Assembly (NCBI GenBank): GCA_002420315.1
Contig: DIHU01000071.1
Location: 1 to 44,828, forward strand
Source of the DNA: Akkermansiaceae bacterium UBA5688
Lineage (GTDB): Bacteria; Verrucomicrobiota; Verrucomicrobiia; Verrucomicrobiales; Akkermansiaceae
Length of the DNA stretch: 44,828 nt
Direction of reading: 5' to 3'
Below, piece by piece: positions 8,294 to 17,529 of this stretch (the stretch's first letter is position 1; the number at the start of each line of letters is the position of its first letter). The notes beneath the pieces are model-generated. The model saw only the letters and a list, made by a program, of their open reading frames with translations, made no database searches and was not told the DNA's origin. A program made the position numbers and the translations under genes.

Positions 8294-10786
8294 ATGATTC
8301 GAACTATCCGCGTTGCTCGAACTGCACTCCTGCTCTCGTTGGCGCTAATTGGTCTGACAATCGTAGGCGGTTTAATCTACCTTAATCAAGTTGGTTTCCC
8401 CGGTCGCTACGGTGATTGGTTAAAAAGTGAACTCGCCAACAAAGGCCTTCATCTTTCATTTAAAACTCTTCGCTTTGATTTCAAGCAAGGATTAGTTGCC
8501 ACCGACGTTTCATTCTACAGTGATGAAAAACAACTAGTTCCGCTTCTTGAGGGTAGCAAAATGGCCTTAGGTCTCGATAAAACCGAGGCACTTCAGGGGA
8601 AATTCAAACTCCACAGCCTAACGATTATCGACGGAACTGCCCATATCCCAATCGACCACGAAGGGCGGAACGTGATCGTCCAAGATATCCATGGCAAGGT
8701 AAAGATCACCGAAAGTGGCCGCATCATCGTTGACGGCGCCAGCGGCTTAATTGAAGGACTTCGAATCAATCTTTCTACTGACCTTCGTATTTCAAAAATT
8801 AAACCAACAGATGGTGCGCCTAAGGCACCGGAAACTCTAGAATCGAACCGCATCATAAAAAAAGCACTAGACGAATTGGCTCTCTGGACTTTTTCAGCAG
8901 AAGCCCCCCCCCAACTGGCATTCAAAATTAAAGGAGATCTAGATTCCCCCGAACAACTTCAAACCTCTTTTCGGCTAAATGCTGTCCAATTAAAACGAAA
9001 CCAATATCAACTCAGAAAACTCTTTATCGCTGGTGATCTTCAGGCCCAAATTATAACCCTCGATGAAATTCTACTGCAGGACGAGAGTGGTTCTGCATCG
9101 GGCCAAGCTGATTGGTGCATATCCAGAAACGACGGACGCTTTAATCTAAACTCTGACCTGCATGTCCAAGATTTCCTGAATAATTGTTTTGATGTGAAGG
9201 TCCTCAAAGATCTCACTATCATTGATACTTCACCCGTTTTAAAAATTAATGGTTCTTTCTCCTCAAGGAAGAGCGGAGGGTTTTTAGTCACCGCTAACGG
9301 CCACGGCAACATCAATAAATTCTCTTTCCTTGAAACGGACTTCGACAAATTATCTTCTGATTTTTCATGGAAAGATGGTGATCTTTACCTTCGAGATCTG
9401 GAGATCATTCGTGAAGGAGATCATTTGAGCGGCAATATTATGAGGCAGGGTGATCAGGTGCGATTTGATTTGATGTCATCGCTCCCCTTGAAAGCCTTCA
9501 AGCCATTCATCAAGGCAGACGGCCCTCTCGAAGAAGCGCTCTCGCATGTCACTTTTTCCGAAAACTCGACTATCGCTCTCGATGTAATCGGCACTCTATA
9601 TTTAGGTGATCGCACTGATTGGTCCGCCACCGGCACAGTCTTACTGAACGACCTCACCTATAAAGGAACAAGATTCCATCACCTCGCCACAAGCTATCAA
9701 ATCGCGCCAGATAAAGCTGAGTTTTTTGATATCGAAGGACTTCTTAATGATGATCAAGAAAGTATCCGCCGTCGGTATAAAAGCGCTGCGTCTGATCCTA
9801 TCTATGTCGAGCGTATACTCCATGATCTCGAAACAAATCTTATAACTATCGAAAATCTTCGAGGCAAAGCTTGGGCTACTCCAATCGTAAGAATCTTTGC
9901 CCCAGATACTGCCAAACATATCGAGGAAACTTATCGCTTTCATAGCCCCCCAAGCCTTACCTTGAACGGAACATTCGCTGAAAAAAAAGAAGATAATAAT
10001 AAGAGTTCTTTTATCGTAAAAGTCAGAACAGAAGGTCAAACCGATTACCCCTTTCTTGGATCCAATCTTCCTCTTCAAAACCTAGAGGCAGATCTTGAGG
10101 TTCGGGGAACCGGAATTACCGTGCGAAATCTCACTTGTGACACCTTGAACGGTAGCATCGCAGGGTCAGTTTTTTGCGATGTCACTCCAGGGCAAAAAAC
10201 AAAGTATCGCGGCGCCATAAAATGGGATGACCTCTCATTCCAACAACTTTCTCAGGTCTACGATTTTAAAGAAGAAGAGAAAGGCACTCTTACCGGAAGT
10301 ATCGATTTCCGAGGGAGCGCCGATGGGTTACGTGGCTTCAATGCAGAGGGTCTCCTCGCAATTAATCAGGGTAATCTAATTTCACTTCCCATTCTCGGCC
10401 CTCTCTCCCCGATCATCTCTGGATTACTTGGCGATAAAAGAGTGGGATATGAGCGGGCCAAAGATGCTTCGGCTAAATTTAATATAACCAACGGAGTTCT
10501 CACAACCAAAGACTTTATTGCCATCTCCACTAATATCATTCTTACCGGCGAAGGGTGGATAGATCTGCTCTCCGAAGAACTAGATATGACCATACGGATG
10601 AACGCGCGTGGCCTCTTGGGCTTCATCACCCTTCCCCTCCAACCCTTAAAGGGTATTTCCCAATTCCGGGGCACCGGGACTTATGAGAACCCAAAATGGC
10701 GAAGCTCACCTTTCACGCGACCAGAAAAAGGAAAAAACGACCCGATCTACCAGAAGACCGGAAAAGCTCAGATTATTCGTGAATAA
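8294..10786 (+). CDS. AsmA-like / DUF3971-type envelope protein
   Basis: This 830-residue protein has one N-terminal transmembrane helix (about residues 10-32, with arginines before it) and is then a long beta-rich periplasmic body. Alternating hydrophobic strands and LKLHSLTI-type patterns fit the repeating beta-groove of AsmA/TamB/YhdP proteins. The C-terminal quarter (about residues 660-800) is clearest. It runs LRGFNAEGLLAINQGNLI, LPILGPLSPIISGLLGDKR, a VLTTKDFIAISTNIILTGEG stretch and MTIRMNARGLLG, as in the AsmA-like C-terminal domain. Such proteins are anchored in the inner membrane and are implicated in lipid or outer-membrane biogenesis; bridge-like lipid transfer is inferred for the family, not shown here. 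It is the last gene of the permease-MoxR run. Confidence 0.8.
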   Translation: MIRTIRVARTALLLSLALIGLTIVGGLIYLNQVGFPGRYGDWLKSELANKGLHLSFKTLRFDFKQGLVATDVSFYSDEKQLVPLLEGSKMALGLDKTEALQGKFKLHSLTIIDGTAHIPIDHEGRNVIVQDIHGKVKITESGRIIVDGASGLIEGLRINLSTDLRISKIKPTDGAPKAPETLESNRIIKKALDELALWTFSAEAPPQLAFKIKGDLDSPEQLQTSFRLNAVQLKRNQYQLRKLFIAGDLQAQIITLDEILLQDESGSASGQADWCISRNDGRFNLNSDLHVQDFLNNCFDVKVLKDLTIIDTSPVLKINGSFSSRKSGGFLVTANGHGNINKFSFLETDFDKLSSDFSWKDGDLYLRDLEIIREGDHLSGNIMRQGDQVRFDLMSSLPLKAFKPFIKADGPLEEALSHVTFSENSTIALDVIGTLYLGDRTDWSATGTVLLNDLTYKGTRFHHLATSYQIAPDKAEFFDIEGLLNDDQESIRRRYKSAASDPIYVERILHDLETNLITIENLRGKAWATPIVRIFAPDTAKHIEETYRFHSPPSLTLNGTFAEKKEDNNKSSFIVKVRTEGQTDYPFLGSNLPLQNLEADLEVRGTGITVRNLTCDTLNGSIAGSVFCDVTPGQKTKYRGAIKWDDLSFQQLSQVYDFKEEEKGTLTGSIDFRGSADGLRGFNAEGLLAINQGNLISLPILGPLSPIISGLLGDKRVGYERAKDASAKFNITNGVLTTKDFIAISTNIILTGEGWIDLLSEELDMTIRMNARGLLGFITLPLQPLKGISQFRGTGTYENPKWRSSPFTRPEKGKNDPIYQKTGKAQIIRE

Positions 10787-10853
10787 GCCAATCTATTTTC
10801 ACGAAGCACCGAGTATCCTTTGAGAGATATTTGTAGATCGACCCGCTTTTTGA

Positions 10854-12131
10854 CTAATGGACTATAAAAAGGCGATTCACTTCTTCCGCAATCACTTTGA
10901 TTCCGGACTCAACCGTCTCAGCATCCATCGTGTAACTCACCCGGATACACTCGCTCGCGTGTTTCCAATTGGAATCTTTCGGCAACCCAAAGAAAAAATA
11001 CTCGCTCGGAACAATTAAAACCCCGCGGTTTTTCAGGCGTTGGTAAAGCTCCTTTGCCGTGATGGGAAGGCCCTCAAACCAAAGCCAGAGAAATAAAGCA
11101 CCTTCACTTCGATGAATAAAATATGGAACGGTATCATCAAGCTCCCTCGTAAAAAGACTCTGTGCCATCTTGGAGCGTTTCTCATAAAACGGCTTCACTT
11201 CTTCTTTACTCAACCGCAAAATTTCACCGCTTTCCACTAGCGGACGCAGAATCTCTTGGCCGATATTCGCGTTAGCCAAGCCAACAATCGAGGTCATCGA
11301 CGACACCTGCCGGCAAACTTCTTTTCCTGCCACAACAATCCCAGTGCGGGTTCCCGGCAAACCAATCTTTGAAAGACTCAATGTTAAAATCATTCCTTCA
11401 TCCCAAACTGGTATGACTTCTGAAAAGATGACATTGGGAAAAGGAGCCCCGTATGCATTGTCAATAATTAGCGGAATCCCCTTCTCTCTTGCGATTTTCC
11501 GAAGCCTCTCAATCTCATCATCTGTCAGAACATTTCCTGAAGGGTTAGTCGGGCGTGAAACGCAAATAGCAGCAATATCATCGCCGGGATTCACCGCATC
11601 AAAGTTGACCCTATACTTGAACTCATGAGGCCCGGTTTTTTCTATGTGCGCCGGGAGTGCCTCAAAAAAATCCGAATCTACCGATTGATTCGCATAACCA
11701 ATATATTCAGGAACTAATGGCAGTAGAATCTTTTTTCGGGAGCCATCACCAAATCTTCCTGCCAAAGCGTTGAATAAAAAGAAAAACGCAGTCTGTCCTC
11801 CCATCGTAACCGCAAAATTCTCATGAGTAACTTCCCAGCCAAATTCCTTTTGAAAGAGTTTGGCCAAAGCCTTTCGAAACAGGTCACTTCCCGCCGGAAC
11901 GTCATAATTGCCAATCATTTTTTCAAGCCCTCCTGGCTCGCTCATGATTTCTTGCATTCGATGACGCCAAACGGCATCGATTTCTGGAATATGAGCCGGC
12001 TGCCCACCTCCCAACATCTTGACATCACCACCAGCAGCAAGAGCTTCCCCCAAATCATCCATCAATTCACCGATACCGCTCCCTCCGCAGAGATTTTCCC
12101 CAAATTTTGAAAGCCCCCAATTCACGGACAC
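10854..12131 (-). CDS. avtA: Valine--pyruvate aminotransferase AvtA
   Basis: AvtA is a cytoplasmic PLP enzyme that exchanges amino groups between valine/2-ketoisovalerate and alanine/pyruvate. The 425-residue protein matches E. coli AvtA almost throughout: KFGENLCGGSGIGELMDDL, MLGGGQPAHIPE, LVPEYIGYA, ICVSRPTNPSGNV, IIDNAYGAPFPNVIFSE, SLSKIGLPGTRTG with the PLP lysine K255, GALFLWLWFEGLPIT, and ELYQRLKNRGVLIVP. It is a fold-type I aminotransferase of standard length. It stands alone: convergent with the AsmA gene (67-bp spacer) and divergent from the FAD oxidoreductase (87-bp spacer). It probably supports alanine and branched-chain amino-acid supply. Confidence 0.95.
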   Translation of the reverse strand: MSVNWGLSKFGENLCGGSGIGELMDDLGEALAAGGDVKMLGGGQPAHIPEIDAVWRHRMQEIMSEPGGLEKMIGNYDVPAGSDLFRKALAKLFQKEFGWEVTHENFAVTMGGQTAFFFLFNALAGRFGDGSRKKILLPLVPEYIGYANQSVDSDFFEALPAHIEKTGPHEFKYRVNFDAVNPGDDIAAICVSRPTNPSGNVLTDDEIERLRKIAREKGIPLIIDNAYGAPFPNVIFSEVIPVWDEGMILTLSLSKIGLPGTRTGIVVAGKEVCRQVSSMTSIVGLANANIGQEILRPLVESGEILRLSKEEVKPFYEKRSKMAQSLFTRELDDTVPYFIHRSEGALFLWLWFEGLPITAKELYQRLKNRGVLIVPSEYFFFGLPKDSNWKHASECIRVSYTMDAETVESGIKVIAEEVNRLFIVH

Positions 12132-12218
12132 ATCATCCTTTCCTCAGCGCCCCTTGTCACTGAAATCTCTCTACATCGACGAAAAAATCTTTACCTTTAA
12201 GCCATAGATTCCCCTTGA

Positions 12219-14471
12219 ATGTTGAAACCTGTCCTCATCGCACTTCTCACAACTTCCCTCCACGGCTCCGAGTCCCTTTTAGTGGAAGCCGAAGCCTTCT
12301 CAGATCGCGGAGGATGGTCCGTTGACTCCCAGTTTATTCTTAATATGGGGTCTGCCTACCTCATGGCGCACGGCCTAGGGACACCCGTGGCAGACGCCAC
12401 AACTGAGGTCACATTCCCTTCAACCGGCACATACCACCTCCATGTCCGCAGCAAAGACTGGGTTGCCAAATGGAAAGCACCCGGCACGCCTGGAAAATTC
12501 GCCATCAGTATCGATGGAAAACGGGTCGCCACCACTTTCGGAACTGAAGGAGCGAACTGGTATTGGCAGAGCGGCGGCACAGTTGAAATCACCTCACAAA
12601 AAACAACCCTTAAGCTTATAGACCTTACCGGATTCAATGGGAGATGTGATGCTCTCTACTTTACCAAAGATTCCAAAGACATTCCCCCTACCACAGGCCA
12701 AGCTCTTTTTGAATTTCGTAGAAAAGCTCTCAAACTTCCCTCAATCCCACCCACCAAAAACGGTTATGACCTTGTAGTGATTGGAGGTGGATACTCTGGA
12801 ACAAGCGCAGCTATATCGGCCGCCCGCCACGGATTGAAAGTCGCTCTCATTCACGATCGAGCTATCCTCGGCGGCAATGGATCCTCAGAAGTTCAAGTCT
12901 GGGCGATGGGCGGGACCCAACTCGGAAAATTTCCTCACCTTGGCGAAATTGTAAATGAATTTTCCGACTTCTCGCGTGACTCGCCAGGATTAGCCGAGGA
13001 GTTTGTCGATGACTTGAAAGAGAAGGTCGTTCGCTCCGAAGAAAAAATTGACCTTTACCTCAATCATTTCGCCTTCCGCACTAACACCAAGGAGAACCTA
13101 ATTGAATCCGTAGACGCCGTGGACACCACCACTGGAGCGTTCACCCGAATTGCTGGATCTCTCTTCTGTGATTCCACGGGGCATGGTACTATTGGGGCAC
13201 AAGCTGGGGCCGAGTTTATGATGGCTGAAAAAGGCCACATGGGAATGTCTAATATGTGGTCTATAAAAGACACCGGCGAAAAAATCGAATGGCCAAAAAC
13301 GCCATGGGCGCTACCGCTAGGCGAAGGAGACTATCCCTCTCTTCACGCCTCGCGCGGCCCCTATCAGAAATTCAAAAAAGCCGAATGGTTTTGGGAGGGC
13401 GGCTACGACAAACACCCGATCAATGATCTTGAGGAAATCCGCGACTGGAATCTTCGCGCAAACTTCGGGGCTTTCGCCCACATCAAGCAATCTGATACTG
13501 GCGCCAAGCTCATGTGGATGGCCTTTATTGGAGGTAACCGCGAGTCTCGGCGAATCAAAGGAGACATTGTCCTCACCGGAGATGATATCGCCGCTAAAAA
13601 GGAATTCTCTGATGCAAGTGTCCCCACCACTTGGTCGATCGATCTTCACTATCCAAAAAAAGAATTTCAAAAGGGAGTCGCAAAAGAGAACCCTTTTATT
13701 GCAATCGCGGTGCACGATCGAAAAGTTGACCGGAAGTCTGGTTATAACATCCCCTACCGTTGTTTCTACTCCAAGAACATTAATAATCTCTTCATCGCAG
13801 GCCGCTGTATTTCGGTGGACCGCCGCGCCCTCGGTACTACCCGTGTCATGCGCACCTGTGGAATGATGGGCGAAGTGGTCGGAAAGGCCGCCTGGATTGC
13901 TACCAATCGTAAAACCTCTCCCCGCGGAGTTTATCAAAACTACCTTCCACTCTTGATCGACTTGATGGAGAAGCCAGGCCGCGCCCGCAGGCAAAGCCTC
14001 AATGCGCCACTGACCGTCCCGCCGATTCCCAAGGGCGGCCTCAGAGGCAAACCGCAGAAACGGAACATTATTAACCTCAAGGGACTCGTTTTTGACGACG
14101 TTAAAGCAAAGCTCAAGGGATCGTGGAACAAGGGCAACGGTCTCAAGCCATACCATGGACTGAGCTATCAATATGCTCCCCACCCTGCATCGGCCACCTA
14201 CAACGTTCGGGTCAAAGATTCCGGGGAATACGAAGTACGGGTCCACTGGCTCAACCACGAAAATCGCACAACCACAGCCGAGCTCGTCCTCACTCATGCT
14301 AAGGGAACTGAGACCGTCATTCTTGATCAAACTAAACCGCCAGCCCAGAAGACTTACACTTCACTTGGCACCTTCGATTTTATCGACGTCCTTCCTGCCG
14401 TGTTTACGATCAGCTCAAAGGCAGCCGGCAATCTGCACATTGATGCAATCCAGCTTCTCAAATCAAAGTAA
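12219..14471 (+). CDS. Secreted FAD-dependent oxidoreductase with N-terminal beta module and C-terminal golvesin-like domain
   Basis: The 750-residue protein has a short signal peptide (about residues 1-18). Next comes a beta-sandwich module (about 20-150; LLVEAEAFSDRGGW, TGTYHLHVRSKDW) like those that bind carbohydrate. An FAD_oxidored-type Rossmann domain follows, with YDLVVIGGGYSGTSAAISAA at about residue 183, GGGYSG at 189-194 and GGNGSSEVQVW. A downstream GRCISVDRRALGTTRVMRTCGMMGE block is typical of the PF12831 family. The last 125 residues (SYQYAPHPASATYNVRV, YEVRVHWLNHENR, LHIDAIQLL) match a golvesin/xanthan-lyase-like C-terminal domain. This implies export and action on an extracytoplasmic, perhaps carbohydrate-linked, substrate. 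It is 9 bp upstream of a membrane flavoprotein gene, so an electron acceptor partner is plausible but inferred. Confidence 0.88.
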   Translation: MLKPVLIALLTTSLHGSESLLVEAEAFSDRGGWSVDSQFILNMGSAYLMAHGLGTPVADATTEVTFPSTGTYHLHVRSKDWVAKWKAPGTPGKFAISIDGKRVATTFGTEGANWYWQSGGTVEITSQKTTLKLIDLTGFNGRCDALYFTKDSKDIPPTTGQALFEFRRKALKLPSIPPTKNGYDLVVIGGGYSGTSAAISAARHGLKVALIHDRAILGGNGSSEVQVWAMGGTQLGKFPHLGEIVNEFSDFSRDSPGLAEEFVDDLKEKVVRSEEKIDLYLNHFAFRTNTKENLIESVDAVDTTTGAFTRIAGSLFCDSTGHGTIGAQAGAEFMMAEKGHMGMSNMWSIKDTGEKIEWPKTPWALPLGEGDYPSLHASRGPYQKFKKAEWFWEGGYDKHPINDLEEIRDWNLRANFGAFAHIKQSDTGAKLMWMAFIGGNRESRRIKGDIVLTGDDIAAKKEFSDASVPTTWSIDLHYPKKEFQKGVAKENPFIAIAVHDRKVDRKSGYNIPYRCFYSKNINNLFIAGRCISVDRRALGTTRVMRTCGMMGEVVGKAAWIATNRKTSPRGVYQNYLPLLIDLMEKPGRARRQSLNAPLTVPPIPKGGLRGKPQKRNIINLKGLVFDDVKAKLKGSWNKGNGLKPYHGLSYQYAPHPASATYNVRVKDSGEYEVRVHWLNHENRTTTAELVLTHAKGTETVILDQTKPPAQKTYTSLGTFDFIDVLPAVFTISSKAAGNLHIDAIQLLKSK

Positions 14472-14480
14472 TTCGACAAG

Positions 14481-16076
14481 ATGTTAGGGGGGACAGAGCT
14501 CTGGGTTCGGCTCTACCGACTTCTGGTTGTCGTTTTGATTTCGTGGCTAATCTTTGAAAAATCTAAGCCTAACACATCGTACTCGGAAGAAGATTTCACT
14601 CTTCTCTTCCCAAAAGCGGTCCGCATTGAGAACGAAAAAGTCTTCAATCAAGAGGGCGACTCTCTTGGCTACTTTCTGACAACTTCACCACAGTGCGATC
14701 ACCTCAAGGGATATTCGGGACCAACGAACCTTGCCCTAGCCCTCGATAAAACTGGGAGGCTGATCGAAGCCCGAATCATTGAATCATCCGACACTCCGGA
14801 TCATGTTCAATCCGTAGTGGACGATCCTTACTTTTGGAGAGCTCATCTCGGCCTTAGCCTTGGCTCTCCCGGAAACCCAAAAATTGATGCCGTCACGGGG
14901 TCAACTCTCACCAGCGCAGCGATTTCAAGAAGCATCATTGAGCGTCTTGGCGGACCAACTACTTCACGCCTTTTCCCCACTAAAATTCTGGCAGCCGAAC
15001 TGCCCGAGGCTGACACCATTGAAAAGCACCCCGATTGGCCAGGTGTTCTGTGCGTTTACGACGAAGGCCGTAACATCGTTGGCTACGCTCTTCGAACAGC
15101 CCCCTCACAAGAATTCCTCCATGGCTACCAGGGGCCAACCGATATCCTGATAGTGCTCGACCGAAAGGCAACAAAAGTAACCCGGATCCGTTTTCGCAAA
15201 AGCTACGACAACGAGGAATACTACGAAAGGATTCTCAATAACTCGGACTGGCTTAACCTCTACAATGGAATGACCATCGAAGAGATACTTGCGATCGACC
15301 AATCAAAAATTGAAGGGATTAGCGGAGCAACGCACACATCCTGGGCGATCGCTGACAGCGTGGCTCGCCGTCTCGCAAGATTTGAATCGGATCGCGAATC
15401 CCACCCCCGTGAAATCCCTTGGCGCAATCTTGCCCTAGTCACTCTCACAATAGGAGCCACTCTCTTTTCCTTTACCCGCCTTCGAGGCAATCCTAGGGCA
15501 CGTATTCTCTGGCAAATCACCGTTGTGGTCTTACTGGGAATCATTTTGGGGGATCTTCTTTCCCAAGCCCTTCTCATCGGCTGGGTACGACATGGTCTCC
15601 CCTTTAGTGAATCTTGGGGGCTCCTCTTCCTCGCCGCAGCATCCTTCCTGACCCCCTGGGCAACAGGACACCACCTCTACTGCCACCAGCTTTGCCCTCA
15701 TGGCTTCCTGCAAAGACGGCTTGGGAAACTCCCAGTAAAGCCAATCAAGCTCCCAGCAAAGCTACATAAACTTCTTTCCATGTTGCCTGCTCTCTGCCTC
15801 CTCATTTTGGTTGCTTCAACTCTCATCGGAGCCTCGTTGAATCTGGCAGACTGGGAAGGCTTTGATGCCTGGCTCTGGCGTTCGGCCGGTTTAGCCACGA
15901 TTACAGTCGCCGTGGTGGGGCTTATCGCATCAATATTTAGCCCATTGGCATACTGTAAATTTGGCTGCCCTACCGGAGCGCTCTTTAAATTCCTTAGTAA
16001 AACATCCGGGACAAAACATCTGAGCTTCCGGGATTTGATCGCCGGACTTCTCTGTTTAGCCGCTTTCTTTTCCTAA
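14481..16076 (+). CDS. NosR/RnfG-like membrane flavoprotein: two FMN-binding domains plus NapH-type Cys-containing membrane domain
   Basis: The 531-residue protein has an N-terminal helix (about 10-25). Two tandem FMN-binding domains follow, each ending in an ApbE-type covalent flavinylation motif: D136-A-V-T-G-S-T142 and E279-G-I-S-G-A-T285. About five more hydrophobic segments run from residue 313 to the end. These carry two CxxxCP motifs (C401/C405 and C492/C496), as in the Fer4_5 membrane domain of NosR/NapH/CcoG. No C-terminal 2x[4Fe-4S] ferredoxin domain is present, unlike full NosR. The protein probably moves electrons across the membrane between cytoplasmic donors and extracytoplasmic acceptors. 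It lies 9 bp after the secreted FAD oxidoreductase and 3 bp before a methyltransferase. No apbE is in the window. Confidence 0.87.
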   Translation: MLGGTELWVRLYRLLVVVLISWLIFEKSKPNTSYSEEDFTLLFPKAVRIENEKVFNQEGDSLGYFLTTSPQCDHLKGYSGPTNLALALDKTGRLIEARIIESSDTPDHVQSVVDDPYFWRAHLGLSLGSPGNPKIDAVTGSTLTSAAISRSIIERLGGPTTSRLFPTKILAAELPEADTIEKHPDWPGVLCVYDEGRNIVGYALRTAPSQEFLHGYQGPTDILIVLDRKATKVTRIRFRKSYDNEEYYERILNNSDWLNLYNGMTIEEILAIDQSKIEGISGATHTSWAIADSVARRLARFESDRESHPREIPWRNLALVTLTIGATLFSFTRLRGNPRARILWQITVVVLLGIILGDLLSQALLIGWVRHGLPFSESWGLLFLAAASFLTPWATGHHLYCHQLCPHGFLQRRLGKLPVKPIKLPAKLHKLLSMLPALCLLILVASTLIGASLNLADWEGFDAWLWRSAGLATITVAVVGLIASIFSPLAYCKFGCPTGALFKFLSKTSGTKHLSFRDLIAGLLCLAAFFS

Positions 16077-16079
16077 TCG

Positions 16080-16850
16080 ATGGCGAAAAATCTATACGAT
16101 GATCTCGACCTTCTCTACCGTGAGATTTGGGGTCATTCTCTTCACCATGGTGCTTGGGTTACAGGTCACGAATCGATCAAAGAAGCTAGGGAAAAACTTA
16201 TCGACCTCTCCTTAAAACAACTAGATCCCAAAGGAACAATCGCTGATATCGGATGTGGTTACGGGGTTCTTGCACACAAAATCTTGGACCAATACGATTG
16301 TAAGGTATTAGCGAATACTAACTCTGAAAGGCAAGCCTCACAAATTACTCCTCGTTCCGGATTAACAATTCTTCAAGGGGATTGGCTTCAACAGCCACTC
16401 GAGCCAAAATCACTTTCAGGTATCATTGCGGTCGAAAGTCTCTCACACTTCGCTTCCTTTGAGGACTTTCTTAAGCATACACTCCCCGCGTTGAAACCCG
16501 GTGGGCGCATCGTAATCTGCGATTGGTTCTCCGAAACAGGCTCTCACTTTTTTCTACGCCAACTTGCAAGAACTGGAAATCTTCCACCATGGCGTTCTTT
16601 CTCTTCTCTTTCCTGCAAGGTAACAGATCTTCAAACAGTCTATTCTCAAGATCTCTCAAGAGAGGTCGCTCCGACTTGGACGGCACTCTTTTGGAGATCG
16701 ATTCAGCTACCTCTCCGAAAACCATATCTACTCGTTACCTTATTGAAAAAAATTATCACAAGACCTTCCCTCTTGGTGGCATTTCCATTGATTCGTTTAG
16801 CCTATCACACTGGGAATCTTGAATATCGAGTGCTTGCCTATGAAAAGTAG
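16080..16850 (+). CDS. Class I SAM-dependent methyltransferase (tocopherol/sterol methyltransferase-like)
   Basis: The 256-residue cytoplasmic protein opens with YDDLDLLYREIWGHSLHHGAWVTG, recalling the gamma-tocopherol and related small-molecule methyltransferases, whose N-termini carry a similar W-G-x-x-x-HHG segment. Motif I is ADIGCGYGVLAHKI (about residues 55-68). An acidic post-I site, the IIAVESLSHF segment and LPALKPGGRIVICDW follow, giving a canonical Rossmann methyltransferase. The C-terminal 60 residues are hydrophobic and basic, suggesting membrane association or a hydrophobic substrate such as a quinone, carotenoid or lipid. The gene is 3 bp after the NosR-like gene and almost certainly co-transcribed. 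The substrate is unknown. Confidence 0.85.
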   Translation: MAKNLYDDLDLLYREIWGHSLHHGAWVTGHESIKEAREKLIDLSLKQLDPKGTIADIGCGYGVLAHKILDQYDCKVLANTNSERQASQITPRSGLTILQGDWLQQPLEPKSLSGIIAVESLSHFASFEDFLKHTLPALKPGGRIVICDWFSETGSHFFLRQLARTGNLPPWRSFSSLSCKVTDLQTVYSQDLSREVAPTWTALFWRSIQLPLRKPYLLVTLLKKIITRPSLLVAFPLIRLAYHTGNLEYRVLAYEK

Positions 16851-16904
16851 CTTATTCTTTACTCTCGTGATTTGGCTCGAAATCCCATAGCTTTGAGCAA
16901 AGCT

Positions 16905-17513
16905 ATGAGAAAAGCAAAATACCCCCGCTCCATTATCCTCGCGGTTGCGCTTTATCTGGTCGCTGCCATCAGTGCTGCAGTAACCCAGCAGAATTGGGAA
17001 TTCCTTAAAGTTTACATTCCTTTTTTTATTATCTTCGCAGGTGTCGTAGCCCTAATGCATGCGCGAGTTGATTTCTCCAACTTTCTCCTTTGGTGTTTCG
17101 CTTTTTGGGGAGCCATCCACTTTGCCGGTGGACTGGTCAGCCTTCCAGATGGATGGGATTTCGATGGTGAAAATCAAGTCCTCTATTCATGGTGGGTAGC
17201 AGGAAAGTGGCTTAAATACGATCACTGCGTCCATAGCTTTGGATTCGGAGCCTGCACCTGGCTTACATGGGAAGCTCTTCGAGCAAGCGTCCAGCAACGC
17301 TTAGGTAGAAAACTCTTTCCCTCCTTGGGTATGATAGCCCTTTGTGTGTTTGCAGGAATGGGGCTTGGAGCTTTAAATGAAATTATTGAGTTTGTTGCCG
17401 TTCTCATAATCCCTGAGACAAACGTAGGTGGATATGTCAACACCGGCTGGGACCTTATGGCAAATCTCGCAGGTTGCCTCTTTGCTGGGATTCTCATCCT
17501 CTTCCGCGGCTAA
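16905..17513 (+). CDS. DUF2238/YjdF-like integral membrane protein
   Basis: The 202-residue protein has about six hydrophobic segments. The C-terminal block (ALNEIIEFVAVLIIPET, then VGGYVNTGWDLMANLAGCLFAG) resembles the NE-x-x-E and WDLxxN signature of the YjdF/DUF2238 family, and KYDHCVHSFGFGACTW matches its central His motif. The ATG at 16905 is chosen because the longer frame begins with an unsupported TTG at 16872; neither has a clear ribosome binding site. It follows the methyltransferase by 54 bp in the same direction. Function is unknown; conserved His and Glu in membrane helices may bind a metal. Confidence 0.7.
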   Translation: MRKAKYPRSIILAVALYLVAAISAAVTQQNWEFLKVYIPFFIIFAGVVALMHARVDFSNFLLWCFAFWGAIHFAGGLVSLPDGWDFDGENQVLYSWWVAGKWLKYDHCVHSFGFGACTWLTWEALRASVQQRLGRKLFPSLGMIALCVFAGMGLGALNEIIEFVAVLIIPETNVGGYVNTGWDLMANLAGCLFAGILILFRG

Positions 17514-17529
17514 GAATTCTTCTGTTGTA

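Noticed and set aside
13317..14330. 337-residue minus-strand open frame inside the FAD oxidoreductase gene
   Set aside because: It is antisense to a gene with unmistakable Rossmann and golvesin-like motifs, and its own translation has no recognisable domain.
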